64,000 nucleotides of DNA from Lasiosphaeris hirsuta (lineage: Eukaryota; Ascomycota; Sordariomycetes; Sordariales; Lasiosphaeriaceae), in the NCBI GenBank assembly GCA_030549175.1, contig JAUKUA010000002.1:3286001-3350000 (forward strand), in the 5' to 3' direction. The notes under the pieces were generated by a model that ran no database searches, was not told the origin of the DNA, and worked only from the letters and a program-made list of their open reading frames with translations. Positions 11,555 through 21,807 of this stretch are shown one piece after another; within the stretch, counting starts at the first letter, position 1, and each line of letters begins with the position of its first letter. A program made the translations under genes and the position numbers.

Positions 11555-12944
11555 ATGCGACTCAGCTTTGGCCCCCGTGGTGGTTCAATTGCACTAATAA
11601 TCAGCGCCGTTCTCCCTCGAGCATGCAGCAGCGAGCCGGCGTACGCGATATACACGGAGCTCGAGCGGATACAACACAACGCCACAGCGCTGAACAATCT
11701 GCATGCGCCGGCGTGGGTGTCGATGCCCGACATGCGCGGCACGAGCAGCATTCTCTACAGCTGTATCCTCATCCTCTTTGCCTGCATCTACACGGCTGTA
11801 CACCCCGATATCCCGCGGCTGCATTCACACTCATGGCGCATCATGGCCATCAAGTAGGGCTGGGTTTTCGTCGCCCTCGTCGCCCTCGAGATGGTGCTCC
11901 TTTATGCCTCGAGGCAGTTTTTTGAGGCGAGGCAGTTTTTTGAGGCGTAGCAGGTGGTGAAGGCACTGAGGACTCGAGCTTCTGATGTTCGGTACACAAA
12001 ATATGACTTGGAGTATGGCTTTTTTGTTGTCATGGGAGGCTGGACGCGTATCCCGGCGATGCAGGTGGTTTACAGATTGCAAATCGGACAAGGAGCATTT
12101 GAGATTGCCGAGTCACGAATCCGGGACCAGACCAAAGCTAGTACGCTCCAGAAGGCGCTGGTGGTTTTTCAGGTTGCCTGGATGGTCATGCAGTGCATTG
12201 CGCGAAAGGTTTATGGACTCCCGGTGGCGTTGCTGGAGTTCCACACAACGATACACGTCGTTTGCGCAATCTTCATGTACGGCTTTTGGATCAAGGTGAG
12301 ATGAACGACGTACCTTCTTGCCGAGTGCGCCCGTACAGAGCGTGTGCAGCTAATCCGTTCGCCGCTCTCAATAGAAGCCCTAAGATATCCTATCTCCTCA
12401 GAAAATAGATCTAGCAGAAATAGATCTAGCAGCCCCCATGGACGAGGTTGTCAAGCAGAATTTGGAACCTACCGACCGGCACTTGGACCAGGCTTCTCGA
12501 GATGGCGATCCCGGTATCGTCATCAGATCTATCCCTTCGAAAGTGCCGGGCGTAAGGAAATGGTTTCACATCTTTCGGGAGCACAAAGGCCTCACAATCC
12601 TTTTCTTTGCTCTTTCCGGGACCTATGGCGGCGTGCACATGTCAGCTTGGAACTATGAATTCCCGAGTACGATTGAGGGGCTCCTTTGGAGGGCTTCGTG
12701 CATCGGTGTTGTAGCAACTGTTCCCTCTTTGGTTGGGTTGTCCGCTCTCTTGGCCTGGTCGGGCACAAGAACTTCAGCAAAATTTGTGGGTCGCGTTGTA
12801 TCCAACGCTTTTGCGATTCTTGTGGCGATGGTCTTGTTATCTTGTCGCTTTTGTATCGTGGTCGAGGCTTTCATCAGTTTACGGTCTGTGCCGATTGGCG
12901 TATTCTGGGCGCCTGCTTGGATTCAGATGATACCTCATCTTTAG
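11555..12944 (+). pseudogene. Multi-pass membrane protein gene with two in-frame TAG codons
   Basis: The frame from ATG 11555 gives a signal-like N-terminus, then RGTSSILYSCILILFACIYT and the HPDIP segment typical of a large fungal family of uncharacterised multi-pass membrane proteins. It continues through TAG at 11855-11857, another hydrophobic segment (WVFVALVALEMVLLYA), TAG at 11948-11950, then YDLEYGFFVVMGGW and LLEFHTTIHVVCAIFMYGFW. An intron at 12296-12401 (GTGAGA...CAG, GCTAAT branch) joins in frame to the last exon, which ends VVEAFISLRSVPIGVFW...IPHL. Everything except the two TAGs is in register, so this is a full-length gene with two nonsense codons, each one C-to-T step from CAG. 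A 60-bp in-frame intron at 11798-11857 could remove the first TAG but would delete the conserved HPDIP segment. Confidence 0.65.
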
Positions 12945-13195
12945 ATGATCTAATAAAGGTTGATCTCAGCTTCAAGGCTTTCCAACATTAACACAGCGAA
13001 TTCAAAAAGACTTGCTTCAAGGGAAAATCCTGAATGGCAAATTTCAATTGATCCATCAATCTTTTATTCAAAGATGACTAAACCCATGTAATGCCTCCTG
13101 CAAGTCACTTGAGCTGACAAAACAAATCCCGGTGGAGGCGTACAATGGTTGGCAACCATTGTTTCGGGTTTCTCATCAGAAAGGCATTGGCGTCA

Positions 13196-13492
13196 TCAGC
13201 AAAGCTCCCACTTGTCAGCCCCGTCGCTCATCTGCCAGAGAATACGCACTCGCACCCCTTCACCACTCGAGTTGTCCTCGCCCGCAAACTCTAGGTCGGG
13301 CTCCCACCGAACCCCAATGCTCCTACATACCAAATCTCCAGAGGCCCATGGATATGGACTCTCAGAGACGGTTAAGCGGCCTCTCTCAGTAACGAGGTCT
13401 CCTTGCCCTGCTCCCCTACCATCTCTAGGATCCGCCTCGACTGAGATCCAGGTTTTACAAGGACGGCAGTGTGCCCCAAGAAATTCCCCAGG
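13196..13492 (-). pseudogene. Unrecognised protein-like frame without a start
   Basis: On the minus strand 98 codons are open from 13492 to the stop at 13196-13198. They read as a protein-like sequence with HCRPCKTW near the start and SPYPWASGDLVCRSIGVRWE and VRILWQMSDGADKWEL towards the end. A TAG at 13493-13495 closes the 5' side, beyond which PGED-like reading goes on for a few codons. There is no ATG. It could be the last exon of a spliced gene (an AG lies at the TAG) or a remnant of a gene broken by CAG to TAG. I do not recognise the family. Confidence 0.35.
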
Positions 13493-13495
13493 CTA

Positions 13496-14121
13496 CCCTG
13501 GCACCAGGCTGTCTTCTAAATACAGTCATTTGACGAGCACTAAGGGTCTGACGTACAACGTACCCTTCATCTCCTAATAACGCCCACTAGTAAAGGCATC
13601 TCATGAAGATCGGCAGTATCAACGACTAATTATAGATGTATGCATTCTCAAACGGAAGGAAGTACAAAGTGTCTATAAAGTTTTGGGCGGTGGCTATTGC
13701 GGATTCAAATTCCCCAGTTCTGGGCCCCTGCTTCCACCGGGACCCAATTGGGCTCTTCGGTTAGAACTGCGCCTTCTCGCGAGACTGTGTTATTTAATGG
13801 GCAGATATTAGCCGAAGCTAATAAGCTAACGTTGATCCAGACAAGATCAAAGATAACGAGGGATCACATGACTATGAGAATGGGTGGTCGTCAATATTGG
13901 GGTGATATAACAGCGCTTCCGACGCCCCCAGAATTGACCACACAAATTATCCCTTTCTCTTCAAAACTAAACAGATGCTGCCTTAACCTAAAATAAACTA
14001 CCCCAGAATAATTAAAGGGCGTCATTGTTATCTCAGATAAATATACAGAGGGGTTACCACACTTCAGCAGCCTTTTCCTCCTACCCTTCAGCCTCTCGCC
14101 AGCCTCTCGTTAATCCGACTC
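13496..14121. other. Intergenic, no supported gene
   Basis: About 0.6 kb of AT-richer DNA downstream of the HeLo-E2 gene. No motif or convincing frame. Confidence 0.4.
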
Positions 14122-16805
14122 TCAAGCCTCTCGCAATTGCGCATCTAGAATTCCTACGCAATGGTCTTCAAACTCTTCGCGAAGCTCTTGAAAGCGCGAC
14201 ATAATCATCGCTGCAGTTTCATCCTGTTCGACCTCGTTCAAGATGCTCCTGACAACCATACAGCATGCAGTGCGCGAACGGGCCGCATCGCTCATGAGAG
14301 CTGATGCTTTGGTGGTACACCATTCAAGTACTGGGACCTCCAGCGGCTTGACAAGCTCTTGCAGCTGGTCGACCGCCCTCTCGGCGGACGCGAGGAAATC
14401 GGCAACCGTCATGAAGTGGGGCAAAGGAAGCTGGTGGTCCAGGGCCTTCATAGCCAACTTCATGCTACATGATAGACGAATCAACTCCGACCAGAGGCGT
14501 TTCACCCATCTCACCTGACCTCGCGATAGGCCTGATTCGACTGCCCAGTAAAACACCCACTCGCCCAGAGAGTTGGCATCGAATGCGTTATTCAGGAGAA
14601 GGATTGGCTTCTGGTCTGATTCCCAGTGGCAAATGAAGTATTTCTTTGGAACACCATGTTTCCTGACTCTCTCCGTTGCCTCGCTGGAACGCCGTTCAGC
14701 TGCCTCTGTGCCGCGAGGGTGGACGCGTAAAGGGTTCCCCTCAAATCGGCTCCCGCGGGCCGTATTGTTGATGAGATATTGCAAGAAGATTCTATCGGTT
14801 TGTGCCTGCATCATGTTGAGCAGATATTGTACAGAATTCGAGGACGAGCTCTTGACAGAATTCCAGGTTGCCTCTGTGTCGAAAACCGGCTGGTGGGGGA
14901 CGGAGGTGTTCAAATCTGGTTTAGGGACGGCACAGTCCGTCTCTCTAATGTCAATCCCCAAACTAACGGTATCGAACGAAGCAGGGCGAGAAGCTGAATG
15001 CACGGATGCTGCCGCTAGACTAGCCGATGCTGCTGGATCAGCGCCTCGTAAACGTGAAACTGAATCTGGGTCCACCGCTCCTGAATCGTCATCATCGGCG
15101 AAGACCGCATCAAGAGGCGCATTTGTGTCGAGGGCGTACTTCATGGTATACAGGCGCGCTGCCCGTACGTATCCATCGTAGTTTGTGATGTATGTTTCGG
15201 CAATTTCGGGGACCAGAGGATCATCGACATTGGGGCTAGCCAGTAGGCTACAGAGCGCAACCAGGATTGCGCCAAGAGAGAAGGTGTTGCTCCTATTCTC
15301 GGAGAACCAGGGCGCATTCATGTCGGTTAGAGTGCGCATGTATCTCCTGAGGTTCTCATCGGTCCACCATTCCTCGAACGAAGCACAAAGCTTTCCAGTG
15401 CAGTCGATGTTTGGGTGGTAGATTCGTGTGTGGAACCGAAGAGTCGGCGGCTTGTGTGGGATGAGCTTGACGGTAATCCAGAAGACTCCTCCCTCGTATG
15501 GTGTGCCAGGAGGGCCTTCGACGCTGGCCAAAAGGCAGTCGAGACGGTCCCTCACGGGCGATGCACTGATGAATGGTATCTTGGCTCGCCGGATCGCCCT
15601 GAGCTCCACAAAGGCTCGCTGGGCGAGCGATGAGCCCTTGTCAGCTTCCTGTATCAGCCTTGCCGATCTCTCCCTCCATGCTGCTTCGTCACCTTCCCTG
15701 ATGGCTTTCAACTGCGACCCGTAGGATAAGTCTTCGGCGGTAAAGGTATGCTCTCTGGACCTGTTGTCGCGCCGATGGGCTAAAGACGCCATCCATCGTT
15801 GGTGCTGAGGAACTTCTGTAGGTGATATATGGGCTGGAGCCTGTGATATGACCACTCTCCCGGCGGGTGGGATCTGCGTTGATGCGGTCTCTTTGCCCTT
15901 ACTCCTTGAATCAGCACCCGCGGCAAGTACCGCATCGTATGCGTTGGGTGCGTGGGCGACGGAGTATATGGTTGACGGCGCTGTGGCGGCGCGATGGGTG
16001 AGCGCCGTGTGAAATGACCTCCCATCTATCGAGGATTCAATTAATGAGATCCGGTAGCTCGCCGTGTCCGATATGGCCTTGAGAGCGGCGGATGCTGAAC
16101 TTCTTGATGCCACGGTTTGCAGCAGCCGGAGGCTTTTGGTGTCGGAGAGAGATTCGACCTCCTCAACGAGAGCGGCTTGTTGTTGTTGCAGAAGACCCAA
16201 GGCAGTGGTAATGCTCTCAAGGCTATCGAGGAGCTCTCTGATGGCGGTTATCAGCTCACGAAACTTGTTGTAGTCGTGAACGGACCATCGTGTGATTTTC
16301 CAGGTTGGCGCGTCTTTTTGAGCCTGTCTAAGCCGAGCTTTGAACTTGTCGAATTTTGACTTGAAGATGGTCATTCCCTTGGATTCGTTTTGGAGCAGAG
16401 CGGAGGGCTGTAGGCCCTCTTGGGTCTCGTATCGTCCGGTTATCACATCTGCTTTGGCGAGAAGATTTCTAAGATGGTGGAGGGTCGACTCGATTGCAGG
16501 GCGGATATCGGAGCGGTCAACAGCTGTATTGTAACAAGATTTCCCGTTTTCCCGAGGGACCAGCCCGAGAGACTCGCCCCAGATGAGTAGCCGCACCCGC
16601 TGCAAGGACAACTAGCGAGGTATATGAGTTGGTCTTGGGTACCTCAAGCATCAAATATGAGAACGAGTTGTCTTACTTGGGTGCATAAAAGGTCAAATTC
16701 TTCGCTGAAGTCCTTTGCTCGGACAACAATATCAAAGTTCTCAACACAGGATTTGAAGAGGCCGGCGATGCCCAAGGTGCCAAGCACAAGCCCGGCAACC
16801 TCCAT
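14122..16805 (-). CDS. HeLo-domain protein fused to a ubiquitin-conjugating (E2) domain
   Basis: Exon 1 is 16677-16805 and exon 2 is 14122-16611 (65-bp intron, GTAAGA...TAG), giving 872 aa. The N-terminus MEVAGLVLGTLGIAGLFKSC and the conserved RVRLLIWGESLGL block mark a HeLo domain, the membrane-targeting death-effector fold of HET-S and related fungal incompatibility proteins. Residues about 380-535 are a UBC fold: VEGPPGTPYEGGVF, HKPPTLRFHTRIYHPNI with HPN at 442-444, catalytic-position Cys452 in GKLCASF, and SPNVDDPLVPEIAETYITN. About 30 residues are inserted between the Cys and the following helix. The C-terminal third has the GEWVFYWAVESG-type block seen in other fungal HeLo-associated proteins. 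Role is inferred: a self/non-self or stress effector that couples membrane action to ubiquitin transfer. E2 activity is plausible because HPN and Cys are kept. Confidence 0.85.
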
Positions 16806-17929
16806 CGTTGTAAGTCAGGGCCTATGATGGGAAGAAAAAAACTATTTCATGTCTCGACCAGAGCCTTGCCATCGACGGTGATAGTGAGGGGAAGATATGA
16901 CGTGGGGATATGCATTATGGCAGTGCTGCCGGCGTCTTCCGAGATATTGAGGGCCCGTGCACCACATCCATCCCGGTGTTCCCCTACATCCCGCCGCTTC
17001 TCCAAACCCACATAGATCCGGGCTCCACCCTGGGGACACCGGTCCCCCGCTGATCTTTACCTTTAACCTTAAGCTTATTTTCGCTCTAGTTACTAGCTAA
17101 GGCTAAAAAGACGATGGGTCGCCTTACATATACCTCTATTTGATTCGGCGAGAACTAGGAGCTGTCAGATAAACAGGTACTAGTGGAAAAAGCTGTCTGA
17201 CGTTAGAATTGAATACGTAACCTGGAGTTAACTTTAACTAAGGCATATAGAGTGGCTATGTAACTAACTAAACCATTGTAAGGCTCTCTTTGTAATTAAG
17301 AACAAATTAAAAGTCATATAAGTAGCACCACTCTGGTTGTAAGCTAGAAAAGTGTGACAAGTAATATAATCACACAATTACAACTCTCATAAAAAGTGCA
17401 GTGCTTCTGATAGGAGCGTGTGTAACGCACCCTTGCGAGTCCATGTTCCGGGAGTACCGTTGGACAATGTAGAGCGTAGGATAACGAACACCTCCGCGGA
17501 AGTCCTATAGTTAATCGAGCACCGAGGCTAAGCAGCCATCATCCAGCATAGCTTTCGGGTAAACATATCACCGATCCAGAACACGCTCTTCATCGAGCAA
17601 TATGATACCGCGTTCACGGCACTCCAGTCAACGGGCTGGGGACACAACGTTGAGAAGACGTCAACATTGAATTAGAGCTAAGCTGCCTCCAATTAATGCG
17701 GTGTGTCCGGCTTGCTTGCTTTGGCTTGTGTCAAGCGCTGGATGAGCTATATTCGGTGTGGTCAGCCACGTACTGATTTGGAACAGATAGGCCCCATAAG
17801 GTAGTTACTCATGAATCGGTTATGACGTCACTCCACCCAACACCCGGTCCACCCCTCCATGTAAAATCCTCTCTGTGTTGTCCTCTTCCATCAGCAGGTA
17901 TGGTCAACTACTAGAGACATCGAGCAAAC
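16806..17929. other. Intergenic; AT-rich block, possibly decayed repeat
   Basis: The first 200 bp are the HeLo-E2 promoter. From about 17040 to 17400 the sequence turns strongly AT-rich, unlike its surroundings, with no open frames. This fits a repeat hit by repeat-induced point mutation, but no element can be named. Confidence 0.35.
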
Positions 17930-18624
17930 ATGGGCGACCAAGGATTACCTGCAGAGGCGGAGGAATCTAATAGCAGACGAGCGGTAATCAAGTGTCTCCC
18001 CTCCTCCCCCGCCTCCCCAAACTACCTGGGGAACACCCTACCTAGTACTTACCGAGTGAAACACTGATGGAAACTAACCATTCCGACCCCCCAAAGTAGA
18101 AAGAAATCCTCTTCCTCCGACATAAAATCCAAAAGGCCCTCCTATCCCCCCTCGACGGAAGCGGCATCAAGGAGTCAGAGGTGAGCCTAACCTCGAGATA
18201 TCTCTGTTGCCTCGAGGGGTTCGGTCGCATCGAAGCCCCCATATTGACTCAAACCAAGATCTACAAGGTCACGAAGGCTATTACCAGGTTAGACCCGGGC
18301 AGGATCCCGCGGGAGGACGAGTATCGCTTCGTCCACCGGGCTCGGGCTTTGTCTGCACTGTACGCCGAGATCCTGGCCGAGGATACTGAAGGGAAGGAGA
18401 CGCGCATCTCGGAGGCCCTGGTTGGGGTTCGGGAACAGGCTGCAGTTGGTAGGACAGTGAATCGGGGACCATCGGCGGACTGGTGGATTTGGGGTGGTGA
18501 CGAGGATGCTATGAGCGGATCGGAGCGCCCCATGACAAGACACCCTGGTTGGGATAGTGGTTTGGTCGACGGGCCACCGGACCGTGGTGATGCGACCAAG
18601 GAAGAGTATGAAGCGCGGTTGTAG
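17930..18624 (+). CDS. Orphan TFIIS-N/LEDGF-like domain protein
   Basis: Exons 17930-17983 and 18100-18624 (116-bp intron with AAACTAACC branch site) give 192 aa. The first exon supplies MGDQGLPAEAEESNSRRA. The second opens with EILFLRHKIQKALLSP and continues through YLCCLEGFGRIE, TKIYKVTKAITRLD and IPREDEYRF, a helical bundle like the TFIIS N-terminal/LEDGF integrase-binding domain. In fungi I know this block best as the C-terminal part of PWWP chromatin proteins (EILFLRHKLQK... TKINKVLKAI...IPREEE). Here the PWWP domain is absent and the rest is a polar, Trp/Gly-containing tail. It may be a duplicated, truncated paralog that competes for binding partners of the full protein (inference). It sits between the HeLo-E2 and dynamin genes. 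Confidence 0.7.
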
Positions 18625-18957
18625 AAGTGGGTTGAGAGAGGAAGGGAGTAATTGGATGGGTTTCCCTATTTATCGGTTGGAAATGACCCCAAATTGGATT
18701 CAAGATTCTCTCACACTTGATTCACCCCCTACCCTCCTCTCCTCATCACCCCAGTCAGAGAGACATGGACAAGCAATTTAATCACGTTGTAGCCCCATCA
18801 ATTCCACCGAATCTAGTGTGTTGTGTTCCCGACACTGTGAGGCTTTCTGGCACGTGTGACACGAGTCGTATGCACTCCTAATATACCTACGTATAAATTC
18901 CGGGAGCCGTGCTTGCTCATCAAGCGTCTGTGTTCCATCAAAAGTAACTCTAGCCGC

Positions 18958-18987
18958 GGGGGGGGGGGGGGGGGGGGGTGGGGGGGG
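18958..18987. repeat. Poly(G) tract
   Basis: 21 consecutive G, one T, then 8 G. It lies in the roughly 380-bp gap 18625-19007, which otherwise holds nothing I can annotate. Confidence 0.9.
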
Positions 18988-19007
18988 CTGAGGAATACCA
19001 ACCAACT

Positions 19008-21807
19008 TTATATGTGAAATTTAGCGATACGGATGGATATATGCCCCCATCGCTCCGCCTTCTTGCGTTCCTCACGTTCTCGCCCCCTTGCCACTAGCTG
19101 ACGCTTCTCCTCGTCTTGTCGTTCTTTTTCACTTCTTTCTTTCTCAAGTCTCTGTTGTTCAACTCTCTCGCTTTCAAGTCTCTCGTTTTCAAGCTCTCGC
19201 ACCTCTTGCTGTTGTTCTTCAGCACGACGGAGCTGCTCTTTGCGCCGTTCCTGCTCTTCGTTGGGGTATTGTGACCCGACTTCTTGCCATGGTAAGTCGA
19301 CGCTACTACTTTAGAGTTAGTTTGTTATGTACATCTCGGTGTCCTGTCATCAGAACCCACAATATTGTTGACGGAGACGAACCTTGAGTCGCCATCCTCC
19401 GATCTGGCCAGACCATCTGGGTTGACATGCCCGTTGTGGGGGTAGTCTTCGTCGCCTGGCGCATCATCAGGCATTGTTTCAATGTCCTGGGTGGGTAAGA
19501 TGCTTGTTAGCGTAGTGTCTGCACAGGTGTAGACGAAAAAGCCGCAAGGCACCCCCGGCTTTGGTACTTTGGGGACCTCGAAAAACCGTCACTTACTAGC
19601 CGCGGGCTCGTGCGCGCGGCGACTACGTCGCACTTCTTCCGAGCGTCTTGTATCCTTTCCATATCCAGCTCGAGGACTCTCCTCGCTTCCTTGGCTTCTT
19701 CGTCCTCTGCGATAATCTTGTCAATTATCTCGTCCGTCATTCCCATGACTTCGGCCGTCTCAAACAGTCTCATCATCCCAGAGAGGAGGTGTCGCTCGGC
19801 AACTTGGTAGATGACATTCCGAATGAAAACACGCTCGGCGAGCTATCCCGCATCGGGTTTCGGCAGTTAGTGACGGTACATCTCGGCTAAGGGAGAGAGA
19901 ATTACCATGTAGTAAGCAAACATCTGCTCCACCACCTTCTCAGCATCACTCAACTGGTTGCCACTCTCCGCAGCCGCCTGTGGCTTGACGGCTTCCGCAA
20001 TGCACTTATTGTACTCGCGGTCGAATGGCGGAATCTCGAGCTGGAAGGTTTCCCAGCTGATGGTCTCGAGTTCGTTTCTGGCGGCTTTCCACAACTTGGT
20101 GAACCTGTTCCTCAAATGGTTTTGCTCGAGCGGTTCCCTCGTCCGAGGGGGCCAGGCGCACTCCTTCAGCTCGGCGAGGAACGCGACACAGGCCCTTTCG
20201 ATCTTTTGTTCGTACGCCCTGGCAAGATGGTGCCACTGCTTGGAGTATCTCTTGAAGACAAGGTACGGCGCCCGGGTGTCCGGGTCGCCCGGGAGCTGGC
20301 GCCCTTGGATCTGGGGCAGGAACGGTTCCACCACCCTCTTGGCAAATTCGCGTTTGGCCTTGACGTCAACCTTGCCGCTCTTGTCAGTGAACCTGGCCCG
20401 GAGACCCAGCAGGCGGAACTCGCTCTCGAACGTGTCGCTCTCGGCCACAACAATGGCACGGAGGTTCTGGGCGGGGATCCCGTTCGGGTCGTGCTCGTCG
20501 GGGAAGAACTGGATCCCGGGAGGGTTGATCCTGGTCCCGTACACGGCTTGCTGTATGAGTTGGTGGGAGAGGCTGAACAGCCGGCCGAGTTCCTTGGCCT
20601 TGTCCCTTTCCGAAACCAGCACCGGCCCGAGCTTGCCAAGGCCCGCGACGCAGAGGTGTTCCCACTCCTGGATCCGCTCCTGGATGGCGGGCAGCCGGCG
20701 GGCAATCTCGTTTTGGAGGTGGCGGCTGAGGCGCGATCGGAGGGCATCGGCTCCGCGCATGTAGGCCGGCAACTTGGCCCATTTGCTCCCGATCCAGTAC
20801 TGGGCTTCGCGCTGCTTCCTCTCCTGCATGGTGGGTCGGCTGCTGGCGTCCGGGTTGAGCAAGACGTGCCATCCAAGCTGGAAATGGTACTGCTTGTTAG
20901 AGTCCCGTCGCATCATGAGCTTGATGAACTCCTCGGTGATGTGTTCCCGATCCGCAGCGTCGGGCTTCGTCAACAGGCCCAGAGTGCGGGCGCCTTCAGG
21001 GTCCCACTGGGTCACCTTGTCCAAGATGGCCGCGTTGACAAACTCGTAGGCGCCGCTCACGACGGCGAGAATGATGGATGCGGGGTCTTTCATGTATATA
21101 TCCGAGAGCTCTTCGATAAGCTTCAGGTCCGCCGTGGTTTGCCTCTCGTTGGCGTTCTTGACCAGTCCGGGTAGATCGACAAGAGTGAGGGCGGGAAGGT
21201 TCGGCCCCGACTTTTCGATGACCAGCTTGTCCTTTGAAGCAAAGATGGTGTGTGGGCCGGGAGGAAGAAACTTTTCGATGGCCAGCTTGTCCTTTGAAGC
21301 AAAGATGGTGTGTGGGCCTGGAGCAAGCAAGCCCTCACTACGTTTCGGGGCGATCAGATTCGACGCCTCTTGTATGCAGTGGGCGAGGTTCTCGGGCGTC
21401 TCAGTAACCTCCTTGCCGAAGTTTTCAAGAGCCTGCCGCTCCTCATCAGAACGCGGGGCCGTTTTGTCGAGCAGGATCCATGCTCTGATGCGGTGCTGGG
21501 GGCATTCGCTACTCCGCCGGAGACGGATCTCGGTGGCGAACTGGGTGCAAGCAGTTTGATGGCGCGGAAATTCTATTCCCGTGAGCGCAGTGAGGGCAGA
21601 GCTCTTCCCGGAAGACTGATCCCCAACAACAACGATTTGAGGAAGGATATCTTCGCCAACCCCAGCGAGCTGGATGCTATCGAGGAGGTCGAGCAACTCG
21701 GCTTGATCCTTGCCAAGGCTGTGCAGTTCAAACCTAGCTATCTCTGTCAGCATGATAGTATCCCCGTGGGGTACCATGTGCTCGTGGCCCACTTACGGAG
21801 ATTCCAT
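19008..21807 (-). CDS. Dynamin-family GTPase with a coiled-coil C-terminus
   Basis: Five exons: 21797-21807, 19906-21733, 19597-19842, 19383-19486 and 19008-19305, total 828 aa. All phases agree. The first exon is only 11 nt (start of MESPFELHSLG); the 63-bp intron behind it contains an ATG that could be mistaken for the start. GTPase motifs: G1 GDQSSGKSS (41-49), G3 DLPG (190-193), G4 TKPD. A stalk/middle region follows, then the GED-like exon beginning LAERVFIRNVIYQVAERHLL. The last two exons add an acidic linker and a long Glu/Arg-rich coiled coil (for example ERLESERVEQQRLEKERSEK). The family self-assembles on membranes. Fungi carry many Mx-like paralogs of uncertain role. The donor of the last intron (GTTCGT) is weak. 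An in-frame 60-bp tandem duplication lies in the G domain. Confidence 0.85.
21211..21330. repeat. In-frame 60-bp tandem duplication inside the dynamin G domain
   Basis: Two copies with an exact 60-bp period (21211-21270, 21271-21330) differ at only a few bases. They encode PGPHTIFASKDKL(A/V)IEK twice, at residues about 142-160 and 162-180, shortly before the DLPG switch. The near identity suggests a recent event. Confidence 0.9.

Noticed and set aside
14243..15724. Plus-strand frames opposite the HeLo-E2 gene
   Set aside because: Shadows of a long coding frame; no motif or splice structure of their own.
20116..21174. 352-codon plus-strand frame opposite the dynamin gene
   Set aside because: Antisense shadow of the GC-rich GTPase exon.
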